Made by a program: the position numbers and the translations under genes. Below the pieces are notes generated by a model. That model searched no databases and was not told the origin of the DNA. It saw nothing but the letters and a program-made list of their open reading frames with translations. Positions 36,501 through 46,669 of a stretch of DNA of 64,000 nt are shown here, in pieces. The DNA is from Xanthostigma xanthostigma (Eukaryota > Arthropoda > Insecta > Raphidioptera > Raphidiidae): NCBI GenBank assembly GCA_963575645.1, contig OY754466.1, forward strand, positions 42,626,001 to 42,690,000. The letters run 5' to 3'. Positions within the stretch are counted from its first letter, which is position 1, and each line of letters opens with the position of its first letter.

Positions 36501-39500
36501 ATATTATAATTACAATTATTTCATATTGAATATTTGCTACACTATTAAAAGAAATTGAATGCAACTCTTAAGAATCTCCTAGCAGGATTCGAATTCGAAA
36601 CTCCCAATTTCGCATTGGACAAGTTTTCCTGCTCTACAATGTTCCTATAGTAGTAATTTTTAATTTCTCTCATATACAGCACAATGTACCGCTGCATCGC
36701 TACATACGGAGTTAATTAATATTTATAACAATGTAACTGTGAAGGTCGTATTAATCTAATGGCCGGAAATGCTTTATTTATAATCAAAATGCTGATTATT
36801 ACGTAACAACGAAAATTATTAATAATCAATATGATTAGAGTTGTTACGGCAACAGTGAATTTACTAGTTGCATGTATAATAATATTGATACGGCAATTTT
36901 CACAAACAATCTTTATATTGACAATTATCTAAATTGAATAAAACCGTTGATTGACTGTAATGTATTCAATTAACGATAAAACTGTTTTACGATTTTTTCA
37001 ATTCAAAGTAGCAATAGCAGAACTATACAAGCTTAAATAAATGGTTATTCCTGATCTCTTAAAGTATGTTTTAAGAAAAAATCGTAATATTTTTTTTTAG
37101 GCTGATGTTGATTTAGCTGTACACGCAGCGAGAAAAGCTTTTGCTAGAAATTCCGAATGGAGAAATAAGGATGCGTCCGCCAGAGGAAAATTATTATATA
37201 AGGTTTGTAGTCAGTAGTTTGTACCGTAAAAAATATCGAAAACCAGTATTATTACTTTTAATTAATAATAAGTCAACGATTAAAACTTGTATTAACCACA
37301 ATCATAATCACTTATATTAGTGAATACCTTAGCAAGCGTATATTTTAAAAGTAAATTCCAGTCAATTGAGCGACGAGACAATTCCAACTTTGAAAATATT
37401 GACATTTAACATAATATAATTAAGAAAATAAAAATTTCACTAACGCGTTTCCGATTTAAACATCATTCCGAAATTTGGTTTCAATCCGTTCATCCGTTTG
37501 AGCTGTATCGTGTTCACAAACACAGACTTTTTCCAAAAATATGTTTTTTGGATTCGAGGGACTTCAAAACAAAAATATATTGTAAAATTTTGAAAGGTGT
37601 ATTTTGATCTAAATTAGTACTATAATTGATTATATAATACGTTAGCCAATGGTACTATTCTCCACTGTGGGGTTGGAATGGTAATAGCCTTGCAACAATC
37701 ATGGCAGCTTAGGTGTCTGATACCCTGTTCTTCACCACTATTTAATTGTTATCCATAGTTACTGACATTTTGTATTTGAGTGATTATTATTGTTTAATTT
37801 CTTTGTTTTCATTATTGTTCAGCTGAGTGATTTAATACAAAGGGACATTGAACATCTCGCATCTCTTGAATCTTTGGATAATGGTAAACCGTATGCCGAT
37901 TCGATATTTGACATAAACTGTGCCATAGACACATTTAAATATTATGCCGGCTGGTGTGACAAAATACATGGAAAAACTATACCATCAGGTATTTGCTACT
38001 TAATATAATCTATATTTGAGACGTTTAAATCCTTTTATCAAACAATAAACAAAACGGTTCGTGTTTGTACTAATAAGAGATAACTATAAATAATAATTGT
38101 TTTGAAAATAATATTCAAATTACCTAGTATCATTTTTCATAATATAACACCATGGAAGGAATTTTACGTCGAAAACAACCAGAAACAGTCGAAAACAAAA
38201 TGATAACTTAAATGTATTAATCGTCGAATTTTGTTTTGTTGTTGTTTTAAGACGATCAACATTTCTCATTTAGTCGCTTATTTTTGTTTTTGATCCAGTT
38301 GCGGCGCGTGAACATTTTAAATGGATGTTCTGCTGGGTCAATCGGAGGTACCTCCTAACACGAGCTAGGAATGAGGGGGGGAGCTAATTAAATTATGAAT
38401 ATCATTCTACATTTAATTATTCACTTTTTACAAGCACTGTTGACAACAAACTACAATATATGCTGTAACACTAGTCACTACTGCCATAAGCCGTGTATCA
38501 TGTATGTGTATGCACGACATACATACAGCGGAGTCAAAGCCGTCAAAGGTGTTGACGAATGAGTTAGATTCAGTGAACACTTCTAGCATATGACAGTGAT
38601 AGAAGCTTATTTGTACTAATGGGGATCAGGAGTTGCACAGTGTACACTGAGGGTATCTAATGATGACGTGTCATGTGCTGCTTGAACCGCAGAACAGCGC
38701 CTGAACGCAAGAAAGTTTGCCATATAGAACACATGAGTTTTGTGGTTTGTCAGTGACTTAAATTTTAGCGTTGGCTGTGTAACTATTACACTATTTCCTA
38801 ACATTTAATATTCCATTCTACAATTATTATTAAAGTGAAACTTTTATTCTATCGCCCCGAATTTTTCTGGCCGTCTGTTGCATGTCGCATTACAGGCGGC
38901 CGCGGAGTAGGGGAAAAGTGAAAGGCGTTCGGAGTAGGCACTCGGTAGAGCAGCCAAGGCCAATATGGCGGCGCCCATGGTTAGCATCAGCTGACCGTGT
39001 AGTATGTATAACACATAGTCAGTCTGTCATGCGGGCAAGTGCTGTACAGTGTTTACATGTTTTTATTCGTGTATTCATGTGAATATTGTTGTTTATAATT
39101 AATCGTGATGGATAAGTGTCTACAATCCAACGCCTACAATCCAATAAAAGTTTCACTTGCGTCGTGGTTTCTTAAAACCACACAACTGATTTTTTATTAT
39201 ATTTTTTGTTTGGTAGTGTTTGGAATTGGGAACACAACATTATAAGAAAGGCAATGTTTACTTTATAGATGGAAACTTGCTGACTTTTACAAGAGAGGAA
39301 CCGTGCGGTGTCGTTGGCCAAATAATACCATGGAACTATCCAATCTTAATGTTAGCATGGAAATGGGGTCCAGCTATTGCCGCCGGATGCACAATTGTAC
39401 TCAAACCGGCCGAACAAACGCCATTAACGGCTTTATATTTGGCTCACTTGTCTAAAGAAGCCGGCTTTCCTGCAGGAGTTATTAATGTCATCCCAGGTTA

Positions 39501-42035
39501 TGGGCCGACGGCTGGTGCTGCTATTGCTGGCCATCATGATATCGATAAAGTAGCTTTCACAGGTTCTACAGAAGTAGGTTTCAATAACGCGTTTTTAATT
39601 TTAAATAACGTCTAGGACATAACTGAACGTTTACCACTTGGGTCTCAAACTGAATTTTGAAATAAAAATATACTTTTAGAAATTAGAAATGATGAAACCA
39701 ACATTTTCATCTCGGATGTCTTAAAACCTATTCAGAAGGGCTGTTGCGGTTGATTTAGGGCAATTGTAAATCTGTTTTTCGATAATTATAAAATTTACAA
39801 GTCATTTGGAGGGGATGATTTAAACCTTTTGATAAATCTGAAATGTTATCCCATTACTGATATTGCAGACTTGGTCAGATTTCCAAATTCTGCTCCCATA
39901 CATATTGTTATATCTATCCAACAATATAATTTGAAAATTTAATAAATAATTTAATTTCTACAGGTGGGCCGGAAAGTAATGGAAGCAGCTGCACAATCAA
40001 ACATGAAGCGCGTATCTCTGGAAATGGGCGGCAAAAGCCCTTTGCTAATTATGGACGATGTTAACAGTAAGTTTTATTAAAAAAAAACAATAAAATTTTG
40101 AAAATAATATTGATTTTCAATTTTATGTACGTAGTTGACGAAGCAGTAGAAATTGCTCATAATGCAATTTTTGCTAATCACGGACAGAATTGTTGTGCGG
40201 GTTCACGAACATTTGTTCACGAAAAGATTTATGATGAATTTGTCAAAAAAGCGACCGCAATGGCAGCAGCGCGAAAAGTTGGAGATCCGTTTGCTGACGG
40301 TACATTACAGGGTCCGCAGGTAAAATATACTTAGTCATCAAAAAGACACACTTTGCATCAGTGACTGTAAACATCCTAAATCAACCTAAAACACGCTTTC
40401 CTAGACCCAATGGATTCATAGTCCAAACCAGAAAACAGTTGTCGTGGCCATTGATGCTTTGCGCATGTGTACAACATGCCTTCCACACAACTTTTGTTTC
40501 TAGGTCTCCTGATTGTTCTATCCAAAACAGTATACAGAAATGCAGTGATTGAAACTAATATTTAATTGTTACAGGTTGATGATGAAATGTTTAATAAAGT
40601 ACTGAACATGATCGAATCCGGTAAAAAAGAAGGAGCTCGTTTAGAGACTGGTGGTTCTCGTTTTGGTAACGAAGGATATTTTATTCAGCCTACTGTGTTT
40701 TCAAACGTTCGAGATAACATGACTATTGCTGCAGAAGAAGTAATTTTTTTATTCAACATACAAAAACTAATAGTTGAAAAAAACAAACAAACTACCAAAA
40801 CGTATTTTTTTCTCTTTGTTAGATATTCGGCCCAGTGCAATCAATTTTAAAATTCTCTTCTCTCGACGAAGCGATTGAACGTGCAAATAACACTCGTTAT
40901 GGTTTGGCGTCCGGAATTGTTACAAATAATATTAATAACGCCTTGACTTTTGCTCAAGCTATCCACTCAGGATCGGTGTGGTATGCTATTAATGATACTT
41001 TATAAGAATATTATATCAAATGATGCAAATTTCATGCAACCAAAAGCAGACCCACAAAGTAAAACTGAAACCAACACATAAAAAGAGTTTAAAAAAACTT
41101 TTAAAATGCGCTTTTATAAGAATGTGGACTAAAAAGTAACAAATAATTTTTAAATATAAAGATTTTGTGCAACAGCGAAAGTAAATCCCTCAACTTGATA
41201 TAATTTAATTTTTTGAATAAGCTTAAAATGAGAATAGCTTATATTAAAAAAATTAAATTATATCGAGTTAAGGGATTTCCCTTCGTTGTTGCAAAAAATC
41301 TTTATATTTAAAAATTATTTTTTACTTTTTAGTCCACATTGCTATAAAAGCGTGTTTTTATTAGTTTATTGTATTGTCACGAGTTCTTAATACGTGTGCA
41401 AAATTTCAAATTATTCAGACGTCCGGAAGTGGGTGAAAATTAATTTGAAAGATTCCATTAGATAGATACATACAGGTGAAGCCAATAAAGGCGTGTTAAT
41501 AATCAGAATCCATCTGTTTTTTAAGGGTTAATTGCTACGATGCAGTGGTTCCTCAAGCTCCGTTCGGAGGATATAAACAGTCTGGAATTGGCCGCGAACT
41601 GTAAGTAACCATCGCTTCTAAAATTCGAAGTTTTGATTATGCAGCACTTTTAGTACAAAGTAAATTCTAAGAAGTACAGATAAATTGCAAAATTATTGTC
41701 TCAATGCTCTGCTAACTCATTGGCGGCGGAACGACTTATGAGGGGGTTCTATAGCCTTGTGATCACTTTACGAAGACATACATTTTAAAGATTATTTAAC
41801 ATGATAACTTACAATTTGAGTGTTTAGTCTCCTCTTCCGCTGCCAATGTGCCTACTTCTTTGACAGATTTAAAATGAAGCGTTTATTATTTAGCTCAGAT
41901 TATAAAATTAAAATATAATCGCTTGTCCAGTGACTGTAATTGAATAGCATTAATTCTGTTTACAGGGGTGAAGATTCTCTTAAGGAATATTTGGAGATAA
42001 AAACGATTACGATAAAAGTGCCTACCAAGAACTAA
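30590..42035 (+). CDS. Aldh: Cytosolic ALDH1/2-type aldehyde dehydrogenase
   Basis: NAD-dependent oxidation of aldehydes to acids; close to vertebrate ALDH1A (retinal dehydrogenase) and ALDH2. Eleven exons: 30590-30625, 36258-36362, 37101-37202, 37823-37988, 39269-39573, 39964-40066, 40135-40319, 40575-40739, 40823-40980, 41526-41600 and 41966-42035. They join in frame into 489 residues. The 12-residue first exon ([12 protein letters not shown]) shows no mitochondrial presequence, so a cytosolic enzyme is inferred. Motifs are [30 protein letters not shown] and FTGSTEV (cofactor fold). The general base is Glu 258 in LEMGGKSP. The nucleophile is Cys 292 in [11 protein letters not shown], where ALDH2 has three adjacent cysteines. 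EIFGPV and [14 protein letters not shown] follow. Intron 1 is 5.6 kb and packed with repeats. Confidence 0.93.
31273..32497. repeat. Giant palindrome, two 573 bp arms
   Basis: Arms 31273-31845 and 31925-32497 are almost exact reverse complements, separated by an 80 bp loop. The G-run at 31408-31417 is mirrored by the C-run at about 32351-32361, and the same 66-codon ORF appears on opposite strands in both arms. The motif GTCATCCG recurs several times per arm. The very low arm divergence indicates recent formation or ongoing gene conversion. Transcribed within the ALDH pre-mRNA it would fold into a hairpin of over 500 bp. Confidence 0.9.
32716..32868 (+). repeat. Three imperfect tandem units
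   Basis: AATTCGCATACCCGTTTATC...TTCACCCCGGAATT recurs with small changes at about 32716, 32799 and 32834, with a short spacer after the first unit. Non-coding, inside the composite element of ALDH intron 1. Confidence 0.6.
33101..33278. repeat. Nested palindrome with zero-loop core
   Basis: The core at 33176-33248 is two 36 bp arms meeting at AATT (TAAATATCTTTTATTCAATT and its mirror). Outer arms ATCTGATAATGAAACT and AGTTTCATTATCTGAT lie on either side. On the left, a 49 bp unit (ACCAAAAATAAAATACCATC...) is repeated in tandem at 33082 and 33131. Probably a MITE nested in the composite element. Confidence 0.7.
33479..34876. other. ALDH intron 1, unremarkable part
   Basis: No exon that would fit between the first and second ALDH exons is needed or seen. 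An ORF of 131 codons at 33677-34072 has no recognisable motif, is overlapped by an antisense ORF, and is taken as chance. Confidence 0.35.
34877..35124 (+). mobile_element. Helitron family E, intact copy
   Basis: Begins TCTATACTAATATTATAAAG right after an A, and ends GGACCCCGCTAG right before a T. That is the Helitron rule of 5' TC, 3' CTRR and insertion between A and T. The interior contains CTCCGAAACTACTGGTCCGA and GGCTATATATTATCGCGTTA. The 248 bp element has no protein, so it is a non-autonomous Helitron. It sits in ALDH intron 1; a degraded relative is at 29880-30125. Confidence 0.8.
35125..36257. other. End of ALDH intron 1
   Basis: AT-rich intron with no recognised element; it ends at the acceptor TTTTATAG before ALDH exon 2. 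Confidence 0.4.
37989..39268. other. ALDH intron 4
   Basis: A 1.28 kb intron. The part from about 38860 to 39080 is clearly more GC-rich (GGCGGCCGCGGAGTAGGGG, ATGGCGGCGCCCATGG) than the rest of the window, which suggests an inserted repeat of different base composition. No matching termini were found. Confidence 0.4.
41106..41497. mobile_element. Foldback MITE with 3' extension in ALDH intron 9
   Basis: Arms of about 110 bp (41106-41218 and 41236-41356) mirror each other, with GCGCTTTTATA, GTGGACTAAAAAGTAA and TAAATATAAAGATTTT. The extension to about 41497 includes CGTCCGGAAGTGGGTGAAAA and ends ATAAAGGCGTGTTAA, whose complement AACACGCCTTTAT resembles the left end. The true element therefore probably spans the whole interval. 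It is related by sequence to 28299-28597. Confidence 0.6.
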
Positions 42036-42587
42036 TACTTGATTTACGATATTTTTGCCAAAAAAGTGTACTCATGATAATAAACTGTGGTGTAATAATT
42101 ATATATATATATTTTTTATGTTTTTAATGTTGAATGCATAACGAAAATAAAAAAAATAAATAAATAAACAGCTTAAGAATAGTCAAGATTTTTAAGGTTT
42201 CTTTATTATAAATCCTAAAAGTGCACACCAATAAACAAAAACTGTTTAATGTGTAATGCATCGCAAGAGGCTCGAAAAACCAAACTGAAAATTAGATTTT
42301 CTATTTTGATTGCTTATTTAAAAGAAAAATCGTTATGGAATCTGTAACAAAAGCCCTTTTTTCCATACATTACATACACTCGAAAAACATGACCCTCCTG
42401 ACGCAGTCCGGTAAAAAAAATCAAGGGCTTGAAAAGGACCGCGGTTTTTTGAATCCACCTAATATAAAACAAACATCAAAACCAATTGTAATATTCTCAG
42501 AAAGAAGACTGTCAACGTTGATTTAAATGATGAACAATAAAGAATATATTATAACTTCAAATTTAATGTAGTGGCGCCATATTATTT
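42036..42587. other. ALDH 3' flank
   Basis: Holds likely ALDH polyadenylation signals (AATAAA near 42079 and a cluster near 42148-42168). The 63-codon ORF at 42335 has no recognisable motif. Confidence 0.4.
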
Positions 42588-43061
42588 AACCGACTTCAAA
42601 AAAGGAGGATGTTCTATGTTCGTCTGTATAAATTTTGTTTTTTTTTATGTATGTTCACCGATTTCTCCGTCAATTATGGACCGATTTTCAAATATTTTTT
42701 TTATTCGAAAGAGTGCACTTCCGAGGTGGTCCCATCGGAACCAAGTCAGGATCTGATGATGGATCCCGGAGAAATCGAGGGAAACTCTCAAATTTCAAAG
42801 GCACGATTTTTAGTGTTAGATTAACACTAAAAAGAGAAAAATAAAATATTTTCAACAAAAAAATTGAACCGACTTCAAAAAAGGCACTAAAAAGTAAAAA
42901 ATAATTGCGTATTGAAAATGTTTTGGAGTCAGTGTAGTTCTCGGAATAGATTTTATTTTGGCTGACACCGACTCCAAAACATTTCAATACGCAATTATTT
43001 TTTACTTTTTAGTGCCTTTTTTGAAGTCGGTTCAATTTTTTTGTTAAAAATATTTTATTTT
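42588..43061 (+). mobile_element. AACCGACTTC-family composite element, copy 1
   Basis: Starts AACCGACTTCAAAAAAGGAG and continues TATGTATGTTCACCGATTTC and GTGGTCCCATCGGAACCAAG. It finishes in a palindrome (42838-43061) whose arms carry TTGAACCGACTTCAAAAAAG, AAAGTAAAAAATAATTGCGT and TTTTGGAGTCAGTGT. Two further copies lie at 45601-46082 (reverse) and 46204-46538. Non-coding despite several overlapping short ORFs. Confidence 0.75.
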
Positions 43062-43320
43062 ACCAAACCGAACGATCCAAGATTTCACTTGACCTTACCA
43101 TAGACATACATAAATCAATTTTAATAGGTCTGCTTTCACCTGACAGCCCCTCGTATTGACAATTGACATTCGCAATTTCTCGAGAAAAAAAAAATAGTAA
43201 ACGTTTGACGTTTATGTATTAATGACGTGTTTACAATTGATACATCATTTGGTAGAAATATCTGTGTTTAAACGTATTTTAATTCTTTAAATTTAAATAA
43301 ACGCTGCCAATTCAATTAAT

Positions 43321-44989
43321 ATGGATTTATTAAATTCAATTCAAACCCATATGGTACGTATATTTTTTAACTTGTGCATTACACAAAATTTATCTACACC
43401 CCCCAATCTTATTTTTTTTAGTATTTTTATTGGTCACATAACCACAATTTGTAACTTCCAAAAATGCAGTCGTGTCCAACACGTTACTAGAAATATGTGG
43501 AATTTGTAAATTTTACAAATAGGTACATCCCGGTCAAAATTTTCGTAGCGCTCGATTTATTTTTTTGTTTTTTTCCTGATGAAACCTGGTCAGTTTGAAA
43601 ATCATATGGTCGCAAACGAGTAAGGCGAATGCCTGAGCAAAACTTTGCTGTTTGCTAAACTTCCACAACTCTGCGGACGACGAAGCAAATGCGTTCCCGG
43701 ACTACCAAATATCCCTGCAAGAGAGCCACTTGATGTTCTGGGGAGGAGTAGATAATATTTCAGGCAGCAAACCTTTCTCCAGGCCTTTGCCATACTCGTT
43801 CTCGACTATCTGTACGTTTCAAACTTAGTCTGGTGTATCACTCAATAACGTGTAGATTGTTTTTGTTGAAAATTGGTACGCTCAGCCCTGTCTGCTAGTA
43901 TTCAAGCTTAAAATCTTGTTACCATAATTTAGCTCCTTGAGCAGAGAAAAATTGTATTTGTGTACAAAAGAAAAACGGTGCAATTTTAAGTAATAACGAT
44001 CGAAAAATTTTTAAGATATATGAAGAACTCCCAACAAAAATGTACACAAAATTCCAGAGAAATTATCCGTTTAAGTAACATGGTACTTTTTATTCGGCTA
44101 CAATCGGTTTAATAAGCTTTCTGTCAAAACAGACATTAACGCGAGCAAACTCCTTGGTAACGGCTAGTGTATGTATAAAATGAAATGACCTAATTTCTGT
44201 ATTTTTCTTTTGGCAGGATTATGATGGACAGGCAAAAGCTGAAAAATTGTCACGAATAATAATAACTTTATTTGGAGTCGTTGGATTAATTTGGGGTTTT
44301 ATTATTCAACAGTTTTCCCAAACTGTTTATATTCTTGGCGCGGGATTTGTTTTAGCAACATTGGTATGTATAAAACGATTGATTTATTTATTGTCTTCGG
44401 GAATACATACATGTAGAAAATTTCAACTCAATCAGTTAACGGGAAGTGTGTCAAATTTCAATAACTAAATTTGAGTTTGACTCATACAGACATACTTTAG
44501 ATGTGATTTCGATCTTACGAAAACCATTGAAAAAAAAATTGGTTGTCTGTAAAGTCGATTTATGGACGATAGTTTTACGTGATAACGTATTCCGTAATAT
44601 ATAACCTAAATTTTAGTAGCTGTCAAACTTGGGCCGAAGCATACTGCGCTCTCGCTTGCACGCACAGGGTCAGGCGGAATGTTACACTTTTTCGTGCGTG
44701 CAGCTGGTGTTTCATCAATTTATAAGACGTTATCACGTCAATAAAATTAATCGGGTGTAGACAATCGCTCATAAATATTTCAAAGTGAACATTTTCTCAA
44801 CAAATTACTTGTTCAATATTCTTAATAGAAAAAGGATGATCGTTTTATTTGTTCATTAAATGTTTTAATTAGATCACCGTTCCACCATGGCCGATGTATC
44901 GTAAAAAACCATTAAACTGGCAAAAACCCAGAGCGGAACCAGATGATCACTCCGGCAGTGTACCATCAAAGAAAGGAAAGAAGAAATGA
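43321..44989 (+). CDS. SPCS1: Signal peptidase complex subunit 1 (12 kDa)
   Basis: A small ER membrane subunit of the signal peptidase complex, which trims signal peptides from secretory proteins. Exons are 43321-43353, 44217-44363 and 44873-44989, encoding 98 residues, the usual length of the family. The N-terminal part (MDLLNSIQTHMDYDGQAKAE) is conserved. Two hydrophobic spans follow (IITLFGVVGLIWGFIIQQ and VYILGAGFVLATLITV), then PPWPMYRKKPLNW and a lysine-rich cytosolic tail (SKKGKKK). The gene is bracketed by inverted copies of one repeat family, at 42588-43061 and 45601-46082. Dispersed repeat B sits in intron 2. Confidence 0.93.
44538..44740 (+). repeat. Dispersed repeat B, copy 2, in SPCS1 intron 2
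   Basis: Same start (ATTGGTTGTCTGTAAAGTCG) and end (GACGTTATCACGTCA) as the copy at 9775-10004. It lacks that copy's internal 36 bp duplication and has a different middle segment. Orientation is the same. Confidence 0.65.
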
Positions 44990-45600
44990 TTAAAAATTAA
45001 TAAATATTAAAAATACGATTTTTTTATTCCATAATCATGATTTGTCCTTAAGAAATATATATTCTAACTTTTATAGTATATTGGTAATAATTGTAAATTT
45101 CATTTTTATTTCATTATACTTATTTAATATACAACGTGTTTCATCCATGCATGGTACTTTTTTTAACATTGAATTGTTCAGAATGCAGAGCTATTGTGAT
45201 GTGATATGTGTAAAATTTTGTCATAAATGACTATCGAATCGAAAGATTGTTCAACAAATAAAAATTCTTTTAAAAAATAATTTCTGATGATAAAAACTTT
45301 CGAAATGCTTTCCTAATTGAAACAATTTTACATGCAAAATTATTCAAATGCATTTCTTGTGGACAAATCCATTTTCATAATTTATACAAAGTATTTATGT
45401 ATGGAACATGGGGCATTTTCTCTAATAATTTAACAAAATTATTTCTTTAAAATTAACAAACTTTTACTTTATAACAAATGATGTACGATTAATAAGCATT
45501 TCCTTGTTTTTAGTTAAAACATTATTGGTATTGTAAATAATATTTTGGAATTAAAGAATCGCAAAAAATAAAGTAAATTTATTTCATTTTCGCATTAGGT
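44990..45600. other. SPCS1 3' flank
   Basis: AT-rich, with an AATAAA near 45257 as a possible poly-A signal. No gene or repeat was recognised. Confidence 0.4.
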
Positions 45601-46082
45601 AATAAAATATTTTTAACAAAAAAATTGAACCGACTTCACACTAAAAAGTAAAAAATAATTGCGTATTGAAATGTTTTGGAGTCGGTGTCAGCCAAAATGA
45701 AATCTATTCCGAGAACTACACCGACTCCAAAACATTTCAATACGCAATTATTTTTTACTTTTTAGTGTGAAGTCGGTTCAATTTTTTTGTTATAAATATT
45801 TTATTTTTCTCTTTTTAGTGTTAATCTAACACTAAAAATCGGTGAACATACATAAAATTATGCGTTTCTTTGAAATTTGAGAGTTTCCCTCGATTTCTCC
45901 GGATTCCACCATCAGATCCTGACTTGATTCCGATGGGACCACCTCTGAGGTGCACTCTTTCGAATAAAAAAAAATTTGAAAATCGGTCCAAAATTGATGG
46001 AGAAATCGGTGAACATACATAAAAAAAAAAAAAAATATACAGACGAACACAGAACCTCCTCCTTTTTGTTGAAGTCGGTTAA
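45601..46082 (-). mobile_element. AACCGACTTC-family composite element, copy 2 (reverse)
   Basis: The same two-part structure as copy 1 but in the opposite orientation. The palindrome (45601-45808, TTGAACCGACTTCACACTAA, TTTTGGAGTCGGTGTCAGCC) comes first. The complement of the 0.25 kb unit follows and ends at GAAGTCGGTTAA. With copy 1 it frames SPCS1 as a 3 kb inverted pair. Confidence 0.75.
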
Positions 46083-46203
46083 AAATGATGAAAAATGTCT
46101 CAGATAAAATAAATGAATGGGACGAGCGCTTCTCTCTCATAGATGTCATCACAATGTTGTATATAGTCAAATATAGAGAATCTTCAATCTAGGTCCATTT
46201 ATT

Positions 46204-46538
46204 AACCGACTTTAAAAAAGGAGGAGGTTCTGTGTTCGACTGTATTTTTTTTTTATGTATTTTCAAATTTTTTTTTATTCGGAAGAGTGTATTTCCGAGG
46301 TGGTCCCATCGGAACCAAGTCAGGATCTGATGGTGGAATCCGGAGAAATCGAGGGAAACTCTCAAATTTTACCCATTGCAATACTTCATAAAATAACTGC
46401 ATAATTTATTGAGTAATTATCTAACACTAAATAGAGAAAAATAAAATATTTTTAACAAAAAAATTGAACCCACTTCAAAATATGCGCTAAAAAGTAATAA
46501 AATAATTACAATTATTGTTATTTTTGGAGTCGGTGTTA
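46204..46538 (+). mobile_element. AACCGACTTC-family element, copy 3 (incomplete)
   Basis: Starts AACCGACTTTAAAAAAGGAG and contains GTGGTCCCATCGGAACCAAG. It has only the left arm of the terminal palindrome, ending TTTTTGGAGTCGGTGTTAT. It lies 130 bp upstream of the LRRC51 start codon, so it forms part of that gene's upstream region. Confidence 0.65.
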
Positions 46539-46669
46539 TTATATTTTAGTCTTTGAAAAATACCTTCACAAATAAAAAACATCATGCTTGCTGTGAAATA
46601 AATATAAAAATGTTATATAGCTTGTTTTACAAATGTCAACGAAATTGCCTTTGATTTTAATTTTATAAA

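Noticed and set aside
43602..43793. 63-codon minus-strand ORF in SPCS1 intron 1
   Set aside because: The somewhat GC-richer sequence hints at a repeat remnant, but no retrotransposon motif could be named.
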